Source: Conexivisphaerales archaeon (GTDB lineage: Archaea; Thermoproteota; Nitrososphaeria; Conexivisphaerales; UBA164). From it: 50,833 nucleotides of DNA. The position numbers were made by a program, and so were the translations under genes. The notes beneath the pieces were generated by a model that saw nothing but the letters and a program-made list of their open reading frames with translations, was not told where the DNA came from and ran no database searches. Shown here in pieces: positions 9,481 to 18,326 of the stretch (positions are counted from its first letter, which is position 1; the number at the start of each line of letters is the position of its first letter). The DNA lies in NCBI GenBank assembly GCA_030756715.1, contig JAVBJD010000005.1, positions 1 through 50,833 of the forward strand, in the 5' to 3' direction.

Positions 9481-11523
9481 TTAAATAGCGCAATACTTAC
9501 GCCAAGCTTTTTCATAAATTTGCCCGTTCCTCAGCATTACCATTATTATTCTTACTGCGTCTTCGTCAGTGAACTTTCCTGTTTTAACCAGTTCTTCTAT
9601 CAATGTTTTTTCATCAACTGGTTCGTTGTTTGGGCCGCATAGCTTTTTTATTGTCTCAAGCGCTATCTGCAATTTGTTTCTTTCGCTCGCGGGTTTTCCT
9701 TGTAAAATGCCTCCTATGTCTATTTTTTTGCTTCTCACATCCAAGCCGACCGTTTCGAGCATGTTTTTAACTAAAGCTATTGCTCTATCTGCGTCTTCTT
9801 CATCCGCAACACTTTTTAACAATAGCCTTGCCCTTGCTAATGCAAGCCTTATTAGAGTTTCTAACTGTCTTGCGGTTATCGTTATGGTTCCTTCTTGGCT
9901 TAAAGATCTCATCTGAAGATAGAAATCTTTTATTTTCTTAGAAGCATCTTCACTAAGAGATGGGTTTACTCTTTTTGTGTAAGCTATATATTTTCTTAAA
10001 AGCATAAAATCTATAGGGGGCGCAATTTTATAGGAGCTTTTCCTTCTTATTTCAAGTATGTGTTCTGCAAGCTTTTCGTCGCCTTCTTTGTCTGGAACGT
10101 CTCTTACTACATATATAAGGTCGAACCTCGTTAAAAGGGGTATGGGGAGGTTTACGTTTTCATAAAGGTTTTTGTAAGGATCATACCTACCAAAAATTGG
10201 GTTTGCGGCAGCTAGTATTGAGGTTCTTGCATTTAGCATTGCAACAATTCCTCCCTTTGCAACACTGACCGTTTGTTGCTCCATAACTTCATGCAGAACG
10301 CTTCTATCTTCGGGTTTCATTTTATCAAATTCATCAATACATGCAATGCCTTGGTCTGCAAGAACTACTGCTCCAGCCTCAAGCATCATCATGCCATTGG
10401 TTTCCTTAACTACTGCGGCAGTAAGCCCTGCTGCCGTGGAACCTCTACCGCTAGTGTAAAGAGCCCTAGGCGCTAATCTAGAAACGTATTTTAAAAACTC
10501 CGATTTTGCAGTTCCAGGATCTCCTACAAGCAATATATTTATGTCCCCTCGTAAGGTTTGTCCATCTGGAAGCGTTACTTGGGGGGATCCTACAGCTAAA
10601 AGCAAAAGAGCTTCTTTGATGTCTTCGTGGCCATAAATTCCAGGCGCTATAGAGTTTTTTAAAATCTCATACGCGTTTGGGTTTCTTGCTATTTCTAATA
10701 TCTTTATTTCGTCTTCGGGTGTTATTTCTATTTTTTCGTTTCCTCTGGCGAGTTCTTCGATCCAAAGCCCTTGTAGTTTGATTTTAAATAGGCTCTGTTG
10801 TACGATCCTTCTTCCCTTTTCTTGATCAGCCCTTATTATTCCAGTTACTACTATTCTGTCTCCTGGTCTTGATATATTTACAAGATCGCCTTCTATTTCA
10901 ATATCTATGTACTGTGGCAGTTGGCCAGCCGGAAGTTCTTCTGGCAATTCTTGTATTCTTATAACTTGATAATCAGTAAACGTGCTTTTTGTTTTGTCCA
11001 GCTCTAGATTTTTCTCGCCGCACTCCGCGCATTTTGCAGGTTTTCTTAAAATGGTGTCTGATTGCGGTACATAATTTATATGTCCAAGCGGGCATACAAA
11101 TGCCGCGACCTTCATCAGCGGCATAACTTCCGATGTCCTTACTACCATTCCGCCTATTGAAATAAGTTTATCAATGTATTTTGAACTCACGTTTCTTAAA
11201 TTGAGCCTATCTGTAAGACCTCTAATTCTTACTCTGAATTCATCCTTTATTTCTTCTGCATAAGCCGGATTTTCAACTTTTAATGTGTCAAAAGCAGCTT
11301 TATTAAGCTCTTCAATTGTTGCATCCGGAGTTTCAATCAACATTATCGCCAGATCTGGGTCGAACTTGAGTATGTCTTGATAATCTATTACTATAGATTT
11401 TTTATCAAGGGATGCTAACTTCGCAATCTGTTCCCTGTACTTATATTTTCCATCAGGAGTAGTTATGCTCTTTAAAAATAGTTCAAACTGATCATAAAGT
11501 TTTGATTGTGTGTACACCATCAC
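9481..11523 (-). CDS. mcm: MCM replicative helicase
   Basis: The 680-aa hexameric 3'-5' DNA helicase of the archaeal replisome. It has an N-terminal DNA-binding region with a zinc site built from CPLGH and a CAEC pair (about 145-170). The AAA+ core follows, with Walker A GDPGTAKS, Walker B CIDEFDKM and an arginine finger in LTRFD. A C-terminal winged helix closes the protein. It starts at a GTG (an ATG follows at once) that overlaps the GINS stop by 4 nt. The gins23-mcm pairing is the arrangement known from Sulfolobus. Confidence 0.97.
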   Translation of the reverse strand: MMVYTQSKLYDQFELFLKSITTPDGKYKYREQIAKLASLDKKSIVIDYQDILKFDPDLAIMLIETPDATIEELNKAAFDTLKVENPAYAEEIKDEFRVRIRGLTDRLNLRNVSSKYIDKLISIGGMVVRTSEVMPLMKVAAFVCPLGHINYVPQSDTILRKPAKCAECGEKNLELDKTKSTFTDYQVIRIQELPEELPAGQLPQYIDIEIEGDLVNISRPGDRIVVTGIIRADQEKGRRIVQQSLFKIKLQGLWIEELARGNEKIEITPEDEIKILEIARNPNAYEILKNSIAPGIYGHEDIKEALLLLAVGSPQVTLPDGQTLRGDINILLVGDPGTAKSEFLKYVSRLAPRALYTSGRGSTAAGLTAAVVKETNGMMMLEAGAVVLADQGIACIDEFDKMKPEDRSVLHEVMEQQTVSVAKGGIVAMLNARTSILAAANPIFGRYDPYKNLYENVNLPIPLLTRFDLIYVVRDVPDKEGDEKLAEHILEIRRKSSYKIAPPIDFMLLRKYIAYTKRVNPSLSEDASKKIKDFYLQMRSLSQEGTITITARQLETLIRLALARARLLLKSVADEEDADRAIALVKNMLETVGLDVRSKKIDIGGILQGKPASERNKLQIALETIKKLCGPNNEPVDEKTLIEELVKTGKFTDEDAVRIIMVMLRNGQIYEKAWRKYCAI

Positions 11524-12038
11524 CCATCACTGAAAACGCTTGAGTACCAATCTTCCAAATCGTTCTTAACTTTCTCGTAGAGAACCGTTTCTTCGGGCGT
11601 AAGTAATGTCATTAATTTATCAAGTTCTATACCTTGAAAGGCCATCTGAATTATTTTGTTTATCCTCATTTTAATCAAATCATAAACATACATTTTTATC
11701 TTTTGGTCATCTTTTTTTAACCTAACATAAAGGTTAAATTTTTGGTAAAAATCTTGGGGGAGAGGCCCCAATTGGTGCTGGCCTAATATTTTTTCTTTAT
11801 TTATTGCATTGAAAACCTCTGCTTCAAAATCTTCCAATCCTACCTTTATCAGGCCTCTTTCGGCCAGCGTCGGAGCAAGCCAAAGCCCTATATCTATTAT
11901 CTCGCCTTCTTTCGGTCCATTCATTTTAATATAATCAAACTTAAAATCGGTTTTATCTTTTGTAAACTGCGCCTTAATAGAATTAAGCGCTCCTAGCATT
12001 TTGATCATAGAAAGTCTTTCTTTTAACTCAGTTGACAT
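11520..12038 (-). CDS. gins23: GINS complex subunit, Gins23 type
   Basis: A 172-aa subunit of the GINS complex that bridges MCM and GAN/RecJ-like partners in the CMG-like helicase. A small beta-rich segment (EGEIIDIGLWLAPTLAERG) precedes the long helical part. This B-then-A order is typical of Gins23 (Psf2/Psf3-like) rather than Gins15. It is cotranscribed with and translationally coupled to mcm. A TATA-like TAAATATATT lies about 30 nt upstream on the minus strand. Confidence 0.85.
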   Translation of the reverse strand: MSTELKERLSMIKMLGALNSIKAQFTKDKTDFKFDYIKMNGPKEGEIIDIGLWLAPTLAERGLIKVGLEDFEAEVFNAINKEKILGQHQLGPLPQDFYQKFNLYVRLKKDDQKIKMYVYDLIKMRINKIIQMAFQGIELDKLMTLLTPEETVLYEKVKNDLEDWYSSVFSDG

Positions 12039-12102
12039 TTCATTAAATTAACGTAAAAAGTAGAATATATTTATTTAGTTAAAACCACAGTTAGCAACAT
12101 TA

Positions 12103-12112
12103 TGTTTATAAG
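12103..12112 (+). promoter_or_regulatory. TATA box of the NAC gene
   Basis: TGTTTATAAG predicts transcription from about 12133. The TTG start given by the ORF track (12118) would then be upstream of the transcript, so the ATG at 12139 is favoured. Confidence 0.5.
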
Positions 12113-12138
12113 CAAATTTGTATTTGCTAAATAATGAA

Positions 12139-12507
12139 ATGTTCAGAATGAATAGGGACATGAGAAGGATGCTCGAAAAAATGGGTGTTGAGATAAAGGA
12201 ACTTGAAAACGTAAAAGAAGTTATAATAAAGACCGATAAAGAAGAATACCTAATAAAACAGCCCGCGGTTAACATTGTAAAGATGCAGGGCGCACTCAGT
12301 TTTGAAATAATGGGCGGAGAATTGACAAAAACCCAGCTCGAGTCTAAAGAAACAACAACTTATGAAATAAAAGAAGACGACGTGCTTTTAGTGGCTAGAG
12401 AAACCGGAGTGAGCAAAGAAGAAGCTGAACAGGTTTTACGGGAATCAAACGGTGATATAGCGCTTGCAATTTTAAAGATACAAGAAAGGAAAAGCCATAA
12501 CCTTTAA
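12139..12507 (+). CDS. nac: Nascent polypeptide-associated complex protein
   Basis: The archaeal NAC homodimer subunit, which binds ribosomes and shields emerging chains. It has a NAC beta-barrel domain (about 20-75) and a C-terminal UBA domain (about 80-118, with VSKEEAEQVLRESNGDIALAIL). The start is moved from the track's TTG to the ATG at 12139 because of TATA spacing; ATG 12148 is also possible. It faces S10 convergently with only 10 bp between the genes. Confidence 0.92.
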   Translation: MFRMNRDMRRMLEKMGVEIKELENVKEVIIKTDKEEYLIKQPAVNIVKMQGALSFEIMGGELTKTQLESKETTTYEIKEDDVLLVARETGVSKEEAEQVLRESNGDIALAILKIQERKSHNL

Positions 12508-12517
12508 ATCATCTAAT

Positions 12518-12844
12518 TTACTTTTTAGATTTAGTTGTTTTAAAATCTATTTCTATACTTACAGATTGAGGTATACTTAGCTTTGTTATTTGCGCCATAA
12601 CTCTGTCATTATAAGGAACTTCTATCAACCTTCTGTGCAATCGTAATTCCCATTTATCGAAAGTATGTGTACCCTCACCTGAAGGTGCCTTTCTAGTTAC
12701 AATGAGCAATTTTTTTGTTGGTAATGGAATAGGCCCACTAACTTTAACCCCTATTTTTTCAGCCATATCTTTTATAGAATTGCTTACGTTTTCTAAGTCC
12801 TCTAAATTGTTTGACATCAGTTTTATTCTAGCTATTTGTTCCAT
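12518..12844 (-). CDS. rps10: Ribosomal protein S10 (uS10)
   Basis: A 108-aa small-subunit protein. The family signature is visible around GPIPLPTKKLLIVTRKAPSG, with the typical THTFDKWELRLHRRLIE segment after it. It has its own TATA-like element (near 12866-12877, minus strand), which would give a leaderless transcript. In many archaea rps10 follows the EF-1A gene; here it follows an Elf1-like gene. Confidence 0.96.
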   Translation of the reverse strand: MEQIARIKLMSNNLEDLENVSNSIKDMAEKIGVKVSGPIPLPTKKLLIVTRKAPSGEGTHTFDKWELRLHRRLIEVPYNDRVMAQITKLSIPQSVSIEIDFKTTKSKK

Positions 12845-12896
12845 CCTAATATACCAAAAGACATCTATTATATTTATTTTACGCGTTTCTTGAAAT

Positions 12897-13127
12897 TTAG
12901 CCTATCTTTCCAGCGTTGAAAGCATCAACAAACTCGTTATAAACGTCTATATATTCTTGGGATGTAACTGGTTTTTCGTACCTTAAACCACAGTTACCAC
13001 ACACTACAACCCACTTATCGTCTTGCTTTTTTACTATTACTGAAATTGCTCCACACCTTGGGCAGCGTAAGATCTTAGGTAAGACCTTTTTAACGGGCTT
13101 AATCACTCTTCTCTTTTTTCTTGTCAT
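12897..13127 (-). CDS. Elf1-like transcription elongation factor
   Basis: A 76-aa basic zinc-ribbon protein. A lysine/arginine-rich N-terminus is followed by C22-x2-C25 and C43-x2-C46, and then a conserved helix (EYIDVYNEFVDAF). This matches archaeal Elf1, which associates with RNA polymerase and occurs mainly in TACK and Asgard lineages. It lies downstream of rps9, near where rpoN and rpoK often occur in other archaea. Its own TATA-like element is near 13152-13160. Confidence 0.8.
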   Translation of the reverse strand: MTRKKRRVIKPVKKVLPKILRCPRCGAISVIVKKQDDKWVVVCGNCGLRYEKPVTSQEYIDVYNEFVDAFNAGKIG

Positions 13128-13211
13128 GATTTCCTTTTTAAAAAAGGGACTATTAAATTTTCTTTTTAAGCATTGAAAAAACCAATTTAAAATTTAGAAA
13201 AAAGAAGAATT

Positions 13212-13625
13212 TTACCTGTATGATTTTTGTTCTCTTCTTCTTGCTCCAGGTCCACCGAACTTCTTTGGCTCTTTCTGTCTTTTATCTCCTATGAGCAGAT
13301 GACGATCGTAACTCAAAATCTTTTCTTTAAGACCTTTCTCGTCTTTAAAGTAATCTACAACAGCGCGCGAAACTGCTATTGCAGCCGCATATGCTTGTCC
13401 TATTGGCCCTCCGCCCTTTGTCCTTATCTTTACGTTAACTGAAAACCTCTTATCCCCTATTAGTTTTATTGGAACACTAACTACCGCCTGAAGGTATTCA
13501 GGTAGCGTCTCTAAAAGCATACCGTTATATCTTACTACTCCAGTTCCTGGCTCAATTCTTGCAAACGCCTTTGCTTTTTTTCTTGAACCTGAACGTATCT
13601 TTGCTAATTTGGTTTTAGTTGACAT
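13212..13625 (-). CDS. rps9: Ribosomal protein S9 (uS9)
   Basis: 137 aa, with the family's C-terminal basic tail GGPGARRREQKSYR reaching toward the P-site tRNA. It overlaps rpl13 by 11 nt and is the last gene of the S13-S4-S11-RpoD-L18e-L13-S9 operon. Confidence 0.97.
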   Translation of the reverse strand: MSTKTKLAKIRSGSRKKAKAFARIEPGTGVVRYNGMLLETLPEYLQAVVSVPIKLIGDKRFSVNVKIRTKGGGPIGQAYAAAIAVSRAVVDYFKDEKGLKEKILSYDRHLLIGDKRQKEPKKFGGPGARRREQKSYR

Positions 13626-14064
13626 CTCCGCTCCACCCTAACTCTCTAGCTAGTTCTCCTAGCATTATATAATCTGTTGGGAAACCTTTAGCTATGGCAT
13701 CTTCAGGTTTATCAAACTTAACAGCATTAAGTTCTTGAGGAACACCATGAAAAACCATCAAATTTTTAAAAGCGTTTCTCCCTTTTGGTTTCCTGTAGGG
13801 TAGCATTCCTCTTACAACTCTTCTGAAAATTCTATCAGGCCTCCTATAGTGAATTGGGTTATGCTTAGGGTTTATAAGACTGTTTATCTCGAGTTTTTTC
13901 TTCCATTCTTCGATTATTGCGCGTCTATCGCCTGAAATCAGTATTTTTTCTGCGTTCACAACGTATACTTTTTTTCCTTGCAAAAGCATTTTGACTATTT
14001 CACTTGCCAGTCTTCCCATTACAAGTCCAGCGCCATCTATATAAATTACATCATTACTTGACAA
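13615..14064 (-). CDS. rpl13: Ribosomal protein L13 (uL13)
   Basis: 149 aa with archaeal L13 features (DGAGLVMGRLASEIVKMLLQG at the start and VRGMLPYRKPKGRNAF in the middle). It overlaps rpl18e by 11 nt and rps9 by 11 nt, so translation is probably coupled throughout. Confidence 0.97.
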   Translation of the reverse strand: MSSNDVIYIDGAGLVMGRLASEIVKMLLQGKKVYVVNAEKILISGDRRAIIEEWKKKLEINSLINPKHNPIHYRRPDRIFRRVVRGMLPYRKPKGRNAFKNLMVFHGVPQELNAVKFDKPEDAIAKGFPTDYIMLGELARELGWSGDVN

Positions 14065-14392
14065 TTATTATACCACCTTGATCTTTATATTTTTCAGCAA
14101 ACGCGTCTATTAAAAGCGCTTCTCCACCCGCTTTATTTATTTTTTCTCTTCCTGTTTTTGAATATGAAAATGCGCCTACATGAATTTTTTTGGTTAAAGA
14201 TCCTCCGCCAAGAACCCGGCCAAGCACTATGACGTATGCTCCATCTGGTACAAGCCTCTCTAACTTAGATACATTTACTACGTGGCTGGGTTTGTTTTTT
14301 TCTCTCACTTTATATACAGCCCTCCATATTGGTCTTTTTGTTTCTCTATAAGCGTTTTTGAGGACTTTTAAAGTTTTCATTTTTTCAATCAT
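14054..14392 (-). CDS. rpl18e: Ribosomal protein L18e (eL18)
   Basis: 112 aa, an archaeal/eukaryal large-subunit protein. The LVPDGAYVIVLGRVLGGGSLTKK region is characteristic. It overlaps rpoD by 4 nt in the conserved archaeal order. Confidence 0.95.
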   Translation of the reverse strand: MIEKMKTLKVLKNAYRETKRPIWRAVYKVREKNKPSHVVNVSKLERLVPDGAYVIVLGRVLGGGSLTKKIHVGAFSYSKTGREKINKAGGEALLIDAFAEKYKDQGGIIIVK

Positions 14393-15156
14393 AATGAATC
14401 TAGCCTCTTTTCTATTTCATCTAAATCTTTAATTATTAAATTTGCACTTTCGATAACAATGTCTTTAGCTTCGAGCTGCCCTATGCTTTCCACCCCAAAA
14501 ATATAACTTCCTGGTTTTTCTGTTATTTCCAAGCTTTCTTTATCGACTTTAAGGCATTCTTCACAATATGTACACGAATATGGGTTTTTCGCTATGAGAT
14601 TTCCGTCCGTTATTTCGAAAACATTTCTGGGGCATGAATCTACTATTTTTTTAGCGTTTTCAGTTTTCGGATTCTTAATGTTTATTACTGGCGTAGGTTT
14701 AACAATTGCCTTTGAAGTTGGACTATACTTGCTGTGTTTTTTGCCTTTTCCAAGCCTAGCATATGCTTCAAGCTTTATGTTTTGTTTGGGGGCCAATTTT
14801 AAAATCGGTATCTCATTAGAAACTGGTTTTACTTCTTTATCTTCAACCGGAACTAAATCGCCTGAATAAACTGTTCTTACAGAATCTTCTGCACTTGCGT
14901 CAAGAACCAGCATTAACTGCGCATCTTCCATATCTAAGTATTTCTTTGGGGTTTTAAGCGGTACTAGCCCTAATCGCTGAGCTAAACTTTCGTCATAAAC
15001 AAGGGAACTATTTTCAATAAAAACTACATCTTCTATAGCTAATGTAGGTACCTCTGACATAGCGTACCTTCTTAAACCGTTCACTAAGTCTAATGGGTAT
15101 CCTTCTACTTTAATAGTTAAGTTTAATTTATCTTTTTCAAGAACTTCAACAGTCAT
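14389..15156 (-). CDS. rpoD: RNA polymerase subunit D (Rpo3), Fe-S type
   Basis: A 255-aa homologue of Rpb3/bacterial alpha that starts RNA polymerase assembly with subunit L. The N-terminal dimerisation segment includes VNGLRRYAMSEVPTLAIEDV. An inserted ferredoxin-like domain has four cysteines at 175, 195, 198 and 201 (SCPRNVF and CTYCEEC), the pattern that binds an Fe-S cluster in the Sulfolobus enzyme. It lies between S11 and L18e, as in most archaea. Confidence 0.95.
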   Translation of the reverse strand: MTVEVLEKDKLNLTIKVEGYPLDLVNGLRRYAMSEVPTLAIEDVVFIENSSLVYDESLAQRLGLVPLKTPKKYLDMEDAQLMLVLDASAEDSVRTVYSGDLVPVEDKEVKPVSNEIPILKLAPKQNIKLEAYARLGKGKKHSKYSPTSKAIVKPTPVINIKNPKTENAKKIVDSCPRNVFEITDGNLIAKNPYSCTYCEECLKVDKESLEITEKPGSYIFGVESIGQLEAKDIVIESANLIIKDLDEIEKRLDSL

Positions 15157-15618
15157 TTACGTTCTCCTTCCTCTCCTGCCGCCTGGCGGTCTTGTGCTAT
15201 CATGAGGAATTGGTGTCACGTCTTCAATTCTCCCGATTTTAAACCCCGCTCTTACAAGCGCTCTAATAGCAGCTTGTGCCCCAGGACCGGGTGTCTTTGA
15301 TCCTGTGCCTCCTTCTCCACGTACATAAATATGAAGTGCCGTTATGCCTTTTTCTTTAGCGACGGCCGCTGCGGCTGATGCGGCCTTCATTGCAGCGTAA
15401 GGAGACCCCTCAAGTCTATCAGCCTTAACGTGCTGTCCGCCGCTGCTGAAAGATATGGTTTCCGCGCCCGAAAGATCTGTAATATGAACTATTGTGTTAT
15501 TAAAGCTACTGTAAATATGGGCTATCCCCCATTTGTCTTCCTGTGTACTTTGCTTTACGCTTTCACTTTCTTCTTCTTTTTTAGATAATTTTTCTTCTGG
15601 AGCTTTTTCTTCACTCAT
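15157..15618 (-). CDS. rps11: Ribosomal protein S11 (uS11)
   Basis: 153 aa. The conserved body starts at about residue 29 ([19 protein letters not shown]) and ends with the typical [15 protein letters not shown] tail. The first roughly 28 residues are a charged, low-complexity Lys/Glu/Ser extension. It abuts rpoD without a gap. Confidence 0.96.
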   Translation of the reverse strand: MSEEKAPEEKLSKKEEESESVKQSTQEDKWGIAHIYSSFNNTIVHITDLSGAETISFSSGGQHVKADRLEGSPYAAMKAASAAAAVAKEKGITALHIYVRGEGGTGSKTPGPGAQAAIRALVRAGFKIGRIEDVTPIPHDSTRPPGGRRGRRT

Positions 15619-16091
15619 TCTTCTTTCACCTTTATAAGGTTCTCTTCTTTTCTGCTGACCAAATAACTTGGTCTGTTGATTATTCTATCCCCAACTATTA
15701 CTTTTTTGTGCGCTACTATTTGTCTAGCATTATGCACGGTTTTAGCTAAGCCTTTTTTATAGACCATTGTCTGTAGCCTTCTTTCTAAAAGATCTTTGAC
15801 AGTAAGATTGAGAATGCTATCTAAATTAAGCTCGCCTTCTTCTAAAAGACCCATTTCATAAAGCCTATTTATAAGCATTTTTTCGCGAGATTTTCTAATT
15901 TCTTCTGGAGCACCAAGCAACATTCTTGCTTGCCTTCTTATGTTAGAAATAATTGTAGCGGCTTTCCAGAGCTCTTTTTTATTTTTTAATCCATACTCTC
16001 CTACAAGCATAAGTTCTTGCTGTAGTGTTGCCCTATCCCATGGGTTACGGGGTGTTGTATAAGTTTTTTTAGGTTTTTTAGGGTCTCCCAT
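15615..16091 (-). CDS. rps4: Ribosomal protein S4 (uS4)
   Basis: 158 aa, archaeal S4 with an S4 RNA-binding domain ([22 protein letters not shown], about 105-150). Translation of rps11 is coupled through a 4-nt overlap. The shorter length than bacterial S4 is normal for archaea. Confidence 0.95.
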   Translation of the reverse strand: MGDPKKPKKTYTTPRNPWDRATLQQELMLVGEYGLKNKKELWKAATIISNIRRQARMLLGAPEEIRKSREKMLINRLYEMGLLEEGELNLDSILNLTVKDLLERRLQTMVYKKGLAKTVHNARQIVAHKKVIVGDRIINRPSYLVSRKEENLIKVKEE

Positions 16092-16616
16092 TTACTTTCC
16101 CTCCTTTTCTTTCTCTTTTTCAGGAGCGGTCTGTTGGGCCGCTTGCTGGGCTTGTGCTGCTTGCACGGCTTTCTTTCTAACCCCAACGGTGAGTCCTTTT
16201 CTTCCAGTCGTACGCGTCCTCTGTCCTCTAACCTTTAAGCCGAGTGAGTGCCTGAACCCACGCCAACTGTTCATAAGCTTCTCTCTTTCAATATCATCTT
16301 TTACCTTTAGCATTAGGTCACTTTCAAGCAAATGCAAATCTTGCCCTGTCTCTAAATCCTTTCTTCTGTTCAAAAGCCATCCCGGTAGGTTAAGCGACCT
16401 TGGGTTCAGTATAGCCCTTTCGAGTGTTTGAAGCTGAGCGTCGTTAAGTCGACCTAATCTTATTGATGGATCGAGCCTTAACGCCCTTATTATTGCCAAA
16501 GCTAACGTGAAATTTAGACCCTTAATGTCGCGCAAGGCTACAAGTAATGGTTTGTTTCCATTAAGATCCCTTCCTGCCATCCTAATAATTGCCCTAACCT
16601 GAGTTTGTGAAGACAT
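16092..16616 (-). CDS. rps13: Ribosomal protein S13 (uS13)
   Basis: 174 aa. Helix-two-turn-helix regions and the RGFRHSLGLKVRGQRTRTTG segment identify S13. The C-terminus carries an Ala/Gln-rich then Lys/Glu tail (AAQAQQAAQQTAPEKEKEKE) beyond the usual end. It is the promoter-proximal gene of the operon, and its promoter seems to share one TATA box with the divergent reductase gene. Confidence 0.96.
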   Translation of the reverse strand: MSSQTQVRAIIRMAGRDLNGNKPLLVALRDIKGLNFTLALAIIRALRLDPSIRLGRLNDAQLQTLERAILNPRSLNLPGWLLNRRKDLETGQDLHLLESDLMLKVKDDIEREKLMNSWRGFRHSLGLKVRGQRTRTTGRKGLTVGVRKKAVQAAQAQQAAQQTAPEKEKEKEGK

Positions 16617-16639
16617 CCGCTTTCGTTAATACGCACGAT

Positions 16640-16650
16640 ATTTATAAATC
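16640..16650. promoter_or_regulatory. Shared palindromic TATA box for rps13 operon and divergent reductase
   Basis: The only TATA-like element in the 55-bp divergent gap is the perfect palindrome ATTTATAAAT. Its centre is about 29 nt from the rps13 ATG and about 27 nt from the reductase ATG, so either orientation gives a leaderless transcript. Confidence 0.6.
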
Positions 16651-16671
16651 TGACTATGAACTTATGAAGTG

Positions 16672-17808
16672 ATGGCAGAATCTTATGATTATGAAGTTAT
16701 TGTCATAGGTGCCGGGCCCGCTGGATCGCTTGCGGCAGCAGAAGCTGCTCGCGCAGGCAAAAAGGTCTTGATTGTAGAAAAAGATACAGAAGTCGGAATT
16801 CCAGAAACCTGCGGCGGGCTGGTAAGCGCAAGCGGGCTAAGCAACATAATTGAGGATACAAGCGTAATAAAACGTAAAATAAACAAGGGCTCTTTAATTG
16901 TTAAGGACGCATTGTTTGAGTTTTCGTTTGAAAAGAGTAACTTAGTTGAAATAGAAAGACAACTTCTGGATAAAAAGCTTGCGGGTATTGCTGTTAGAGA
17001 GGGCTCTGAACTAATTTTAGGATCGTATGCGTTTTACAAAAAAGAAAACGGCGTAAATTTGGTTTACATAAAAGGAAAAAAGCTCACGGCCAAATACATA
17101 ATAAACGCAGGAGGAAGCAGTTATTATTTAAAAAAAGAGGGAAAGGTTCTAGCAACTCAGTACATGTTTGCGTTAAAAAATGGATATTATGATGGGATTG
17201 CGGTCTACATAAACAAGGAATTATATCCAAAAATGTTTGGATGGTACATTCCTTATGATGAGGGGCTTGCTAAAGTTGGAGCTCCAGGAAGCCCAGACGT
17301 TGCAATGCTGGCCGTTAAAAAAATATTTGAAAAACTAAAGTTAAATGGTAAGGCGGTAAAAATGTTAAGCGCTTATTTGATAAACGGAGGGCCTTTTTAT
17401 CAATATAATACGCGTGATTACGTTATGGTAGGAGATGCTGGGGGACAAACTAAACCCACGACCGGTGGCGGTATAATTTTTGGAGGTGTTGGAGGTAAAA
17501 TTGCGGGAAAACTGGCAGGAAAAGACGCCCTTGGAACCTACAATAACGAGTACTATGAACACGGCCCAGGCAAGGATTTAATAAAACAGGTTAAAATTAA
17601 GGATGTCTATGAAATGTTAAGCGATTCTGCAATATTTAAAATTGCAAGTGTTTTACATGAAAGAAACATAAGTTTTGTGGAAGATGAATTCGATTACCAT
17701 TCTAAGCTAATTAAAAAAGTGCTGCAAGATCCAACGCTAGCTTTTAAGTTAGCAGAGGTTATGCCATCCGTTGCTTTTAGTTATTTAAAGTCATTACTGC
17801 TTAGTTGA
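16672..17808 (+). CDS. Geranylgeranyl reductase family FAD protein
   Basis: A 378-aa flavoprotein likely to hydrogenate the double bonds of geranylgeranyl chains in archaeal ether lipids. It has an N-terminal Rossmann FAD site (VIVIGAGPAGSLAAAEAA), the family CGG motif (ETCGGLVSASGL) and a second FAD motif (VMVGDAGGQTKPTTGGGI). The track begins at a GTG (16669), but the ATG at 16672 fits the TATA spacing. Chlorophyll-type or menaquinone reductase relatives are alternatives; the archaeal lipid role is inferred from the family and organism. Confidence 0.85.
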   Translation: MAESYDYEVIVIGAGPAGSLAAAEAARAGKKVLIVEKDTEVGIPETCGGLVSASGLSNIIEDTSVIKRKINKGSLIVKDALFEFSFEKSNLVEIERQLLDKKLAGIAVREGSELILGSYAFYKKENGVNLVYIKGKKLTAKYIINAGGSSYYLKKEGKVLATQYMFALKNGYYDGIAVYINKELYPKMFGWYIPYDEGLAKVGAPGSPDVAMLAVKKIFEKLKLNGKAVKMLSAYLINGGPFYQYNTRDYVMVGDAGGQTKPTTGGGIIFGGVGGKIAGKLAGKDALGTYNNEYYEHGPGKDLIKQVKIKDVYEMLSDSAIFKIASVLHERNISFVEDEFDYHSKLIKKVLQDPTLAFKLAEVMPSVAFSYLKSLLLS

Positions 17809-18326
17809 ATTATCTTCTTTCCCTTTTCCTGCGGCATAATTTTTAATTTTGCGTTTTCGAATTCTCTATAAAATTCTGAACCGTCAAAAACACGATCCAA
17901 AAAAATCGCCAGTGCCGCAACTTCTGAATGAGGCTGGTTTCCTATAGATATATTGTAATCAGAATGCATATATACATCAATGGGCACCTTTTCAGATCCT
18001 ACAATAACCAAAAGATCCTTGTTTTCTGTTTTTAGTCTGTCTAGAACTTTAGGTAGTGGTATTCCATACATAGTTAGATTTACGATTGTTTTACCGTTTT
18101 GTTGAGCCTCTTTAATTAGGCTTTTCCAGCTATCAACGAACACAACAAAAAAATCACCTCCCCATGTTTCGTTTACTTTTTTAATCGAAGACGCTACTTT
18201 TTCATCTTTATCGCCATATATATACATACCAGAGGCACCAAAAGCTCTTCCTACAAGACCACAATGGGTGGTAACTCTTTTATCCCTCTCGGCTCTGTGA
18301 AAGAGCCTCAAAATTTCAACCTTCAT
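17781..18326 (-). CDS. trm56: tRNA (cytidine-56 2'-O)-methyltransferase Trm56
   Basis: A 181-aa SPOUT-class methyltransferase that modifies C56 in the T-loop of archaeal tRNAs. The signature N-terminus EILRLFHRAERDKRVTTHCGLVGRAFGA is followed by the knotted SAM site (LLVIVGSEKVPIDVY and SIGNQPHSEVAALA). Its end overlaps the divergently oriented reductase gene by 28 nt (tail to tail), and its start overlaps the upstream UPF0148 gene by 11 nt. Confidence 0.92.
   Translation of the reverse strand: MKVEILRLFHRAERDKRVTTHCGLVGRAFGASGMYIYGDKDEKVASSIKKVNETWGGDFFVVFVDSWKSLIKEAQQNGKTIVNLTMYGIPLPKVLDRLKTENKDLLVIVGSEKVPIDVYMHSDYNISIGNQPHSEVAALAIFLDRVFDGSEFYREFENAKLKIMPQEKGKKIIQLSSNDFK

Noticed and set aside
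12075-12275. 66-aa minus-strand frame opposite the NAC start
   Set aside because: It lies across the NAC promoter and N-terminus in antisense and looks like low-complexity Ser/Ile/Phe, which is typical of a shadow frame.
16001-16186. 61-aa minus-strand frame in the rps4/rps13 junction
   Set aside because: It is an alternate frame of rps4 and the rps13 tail, rich in Lys/Arg because of the host codons.
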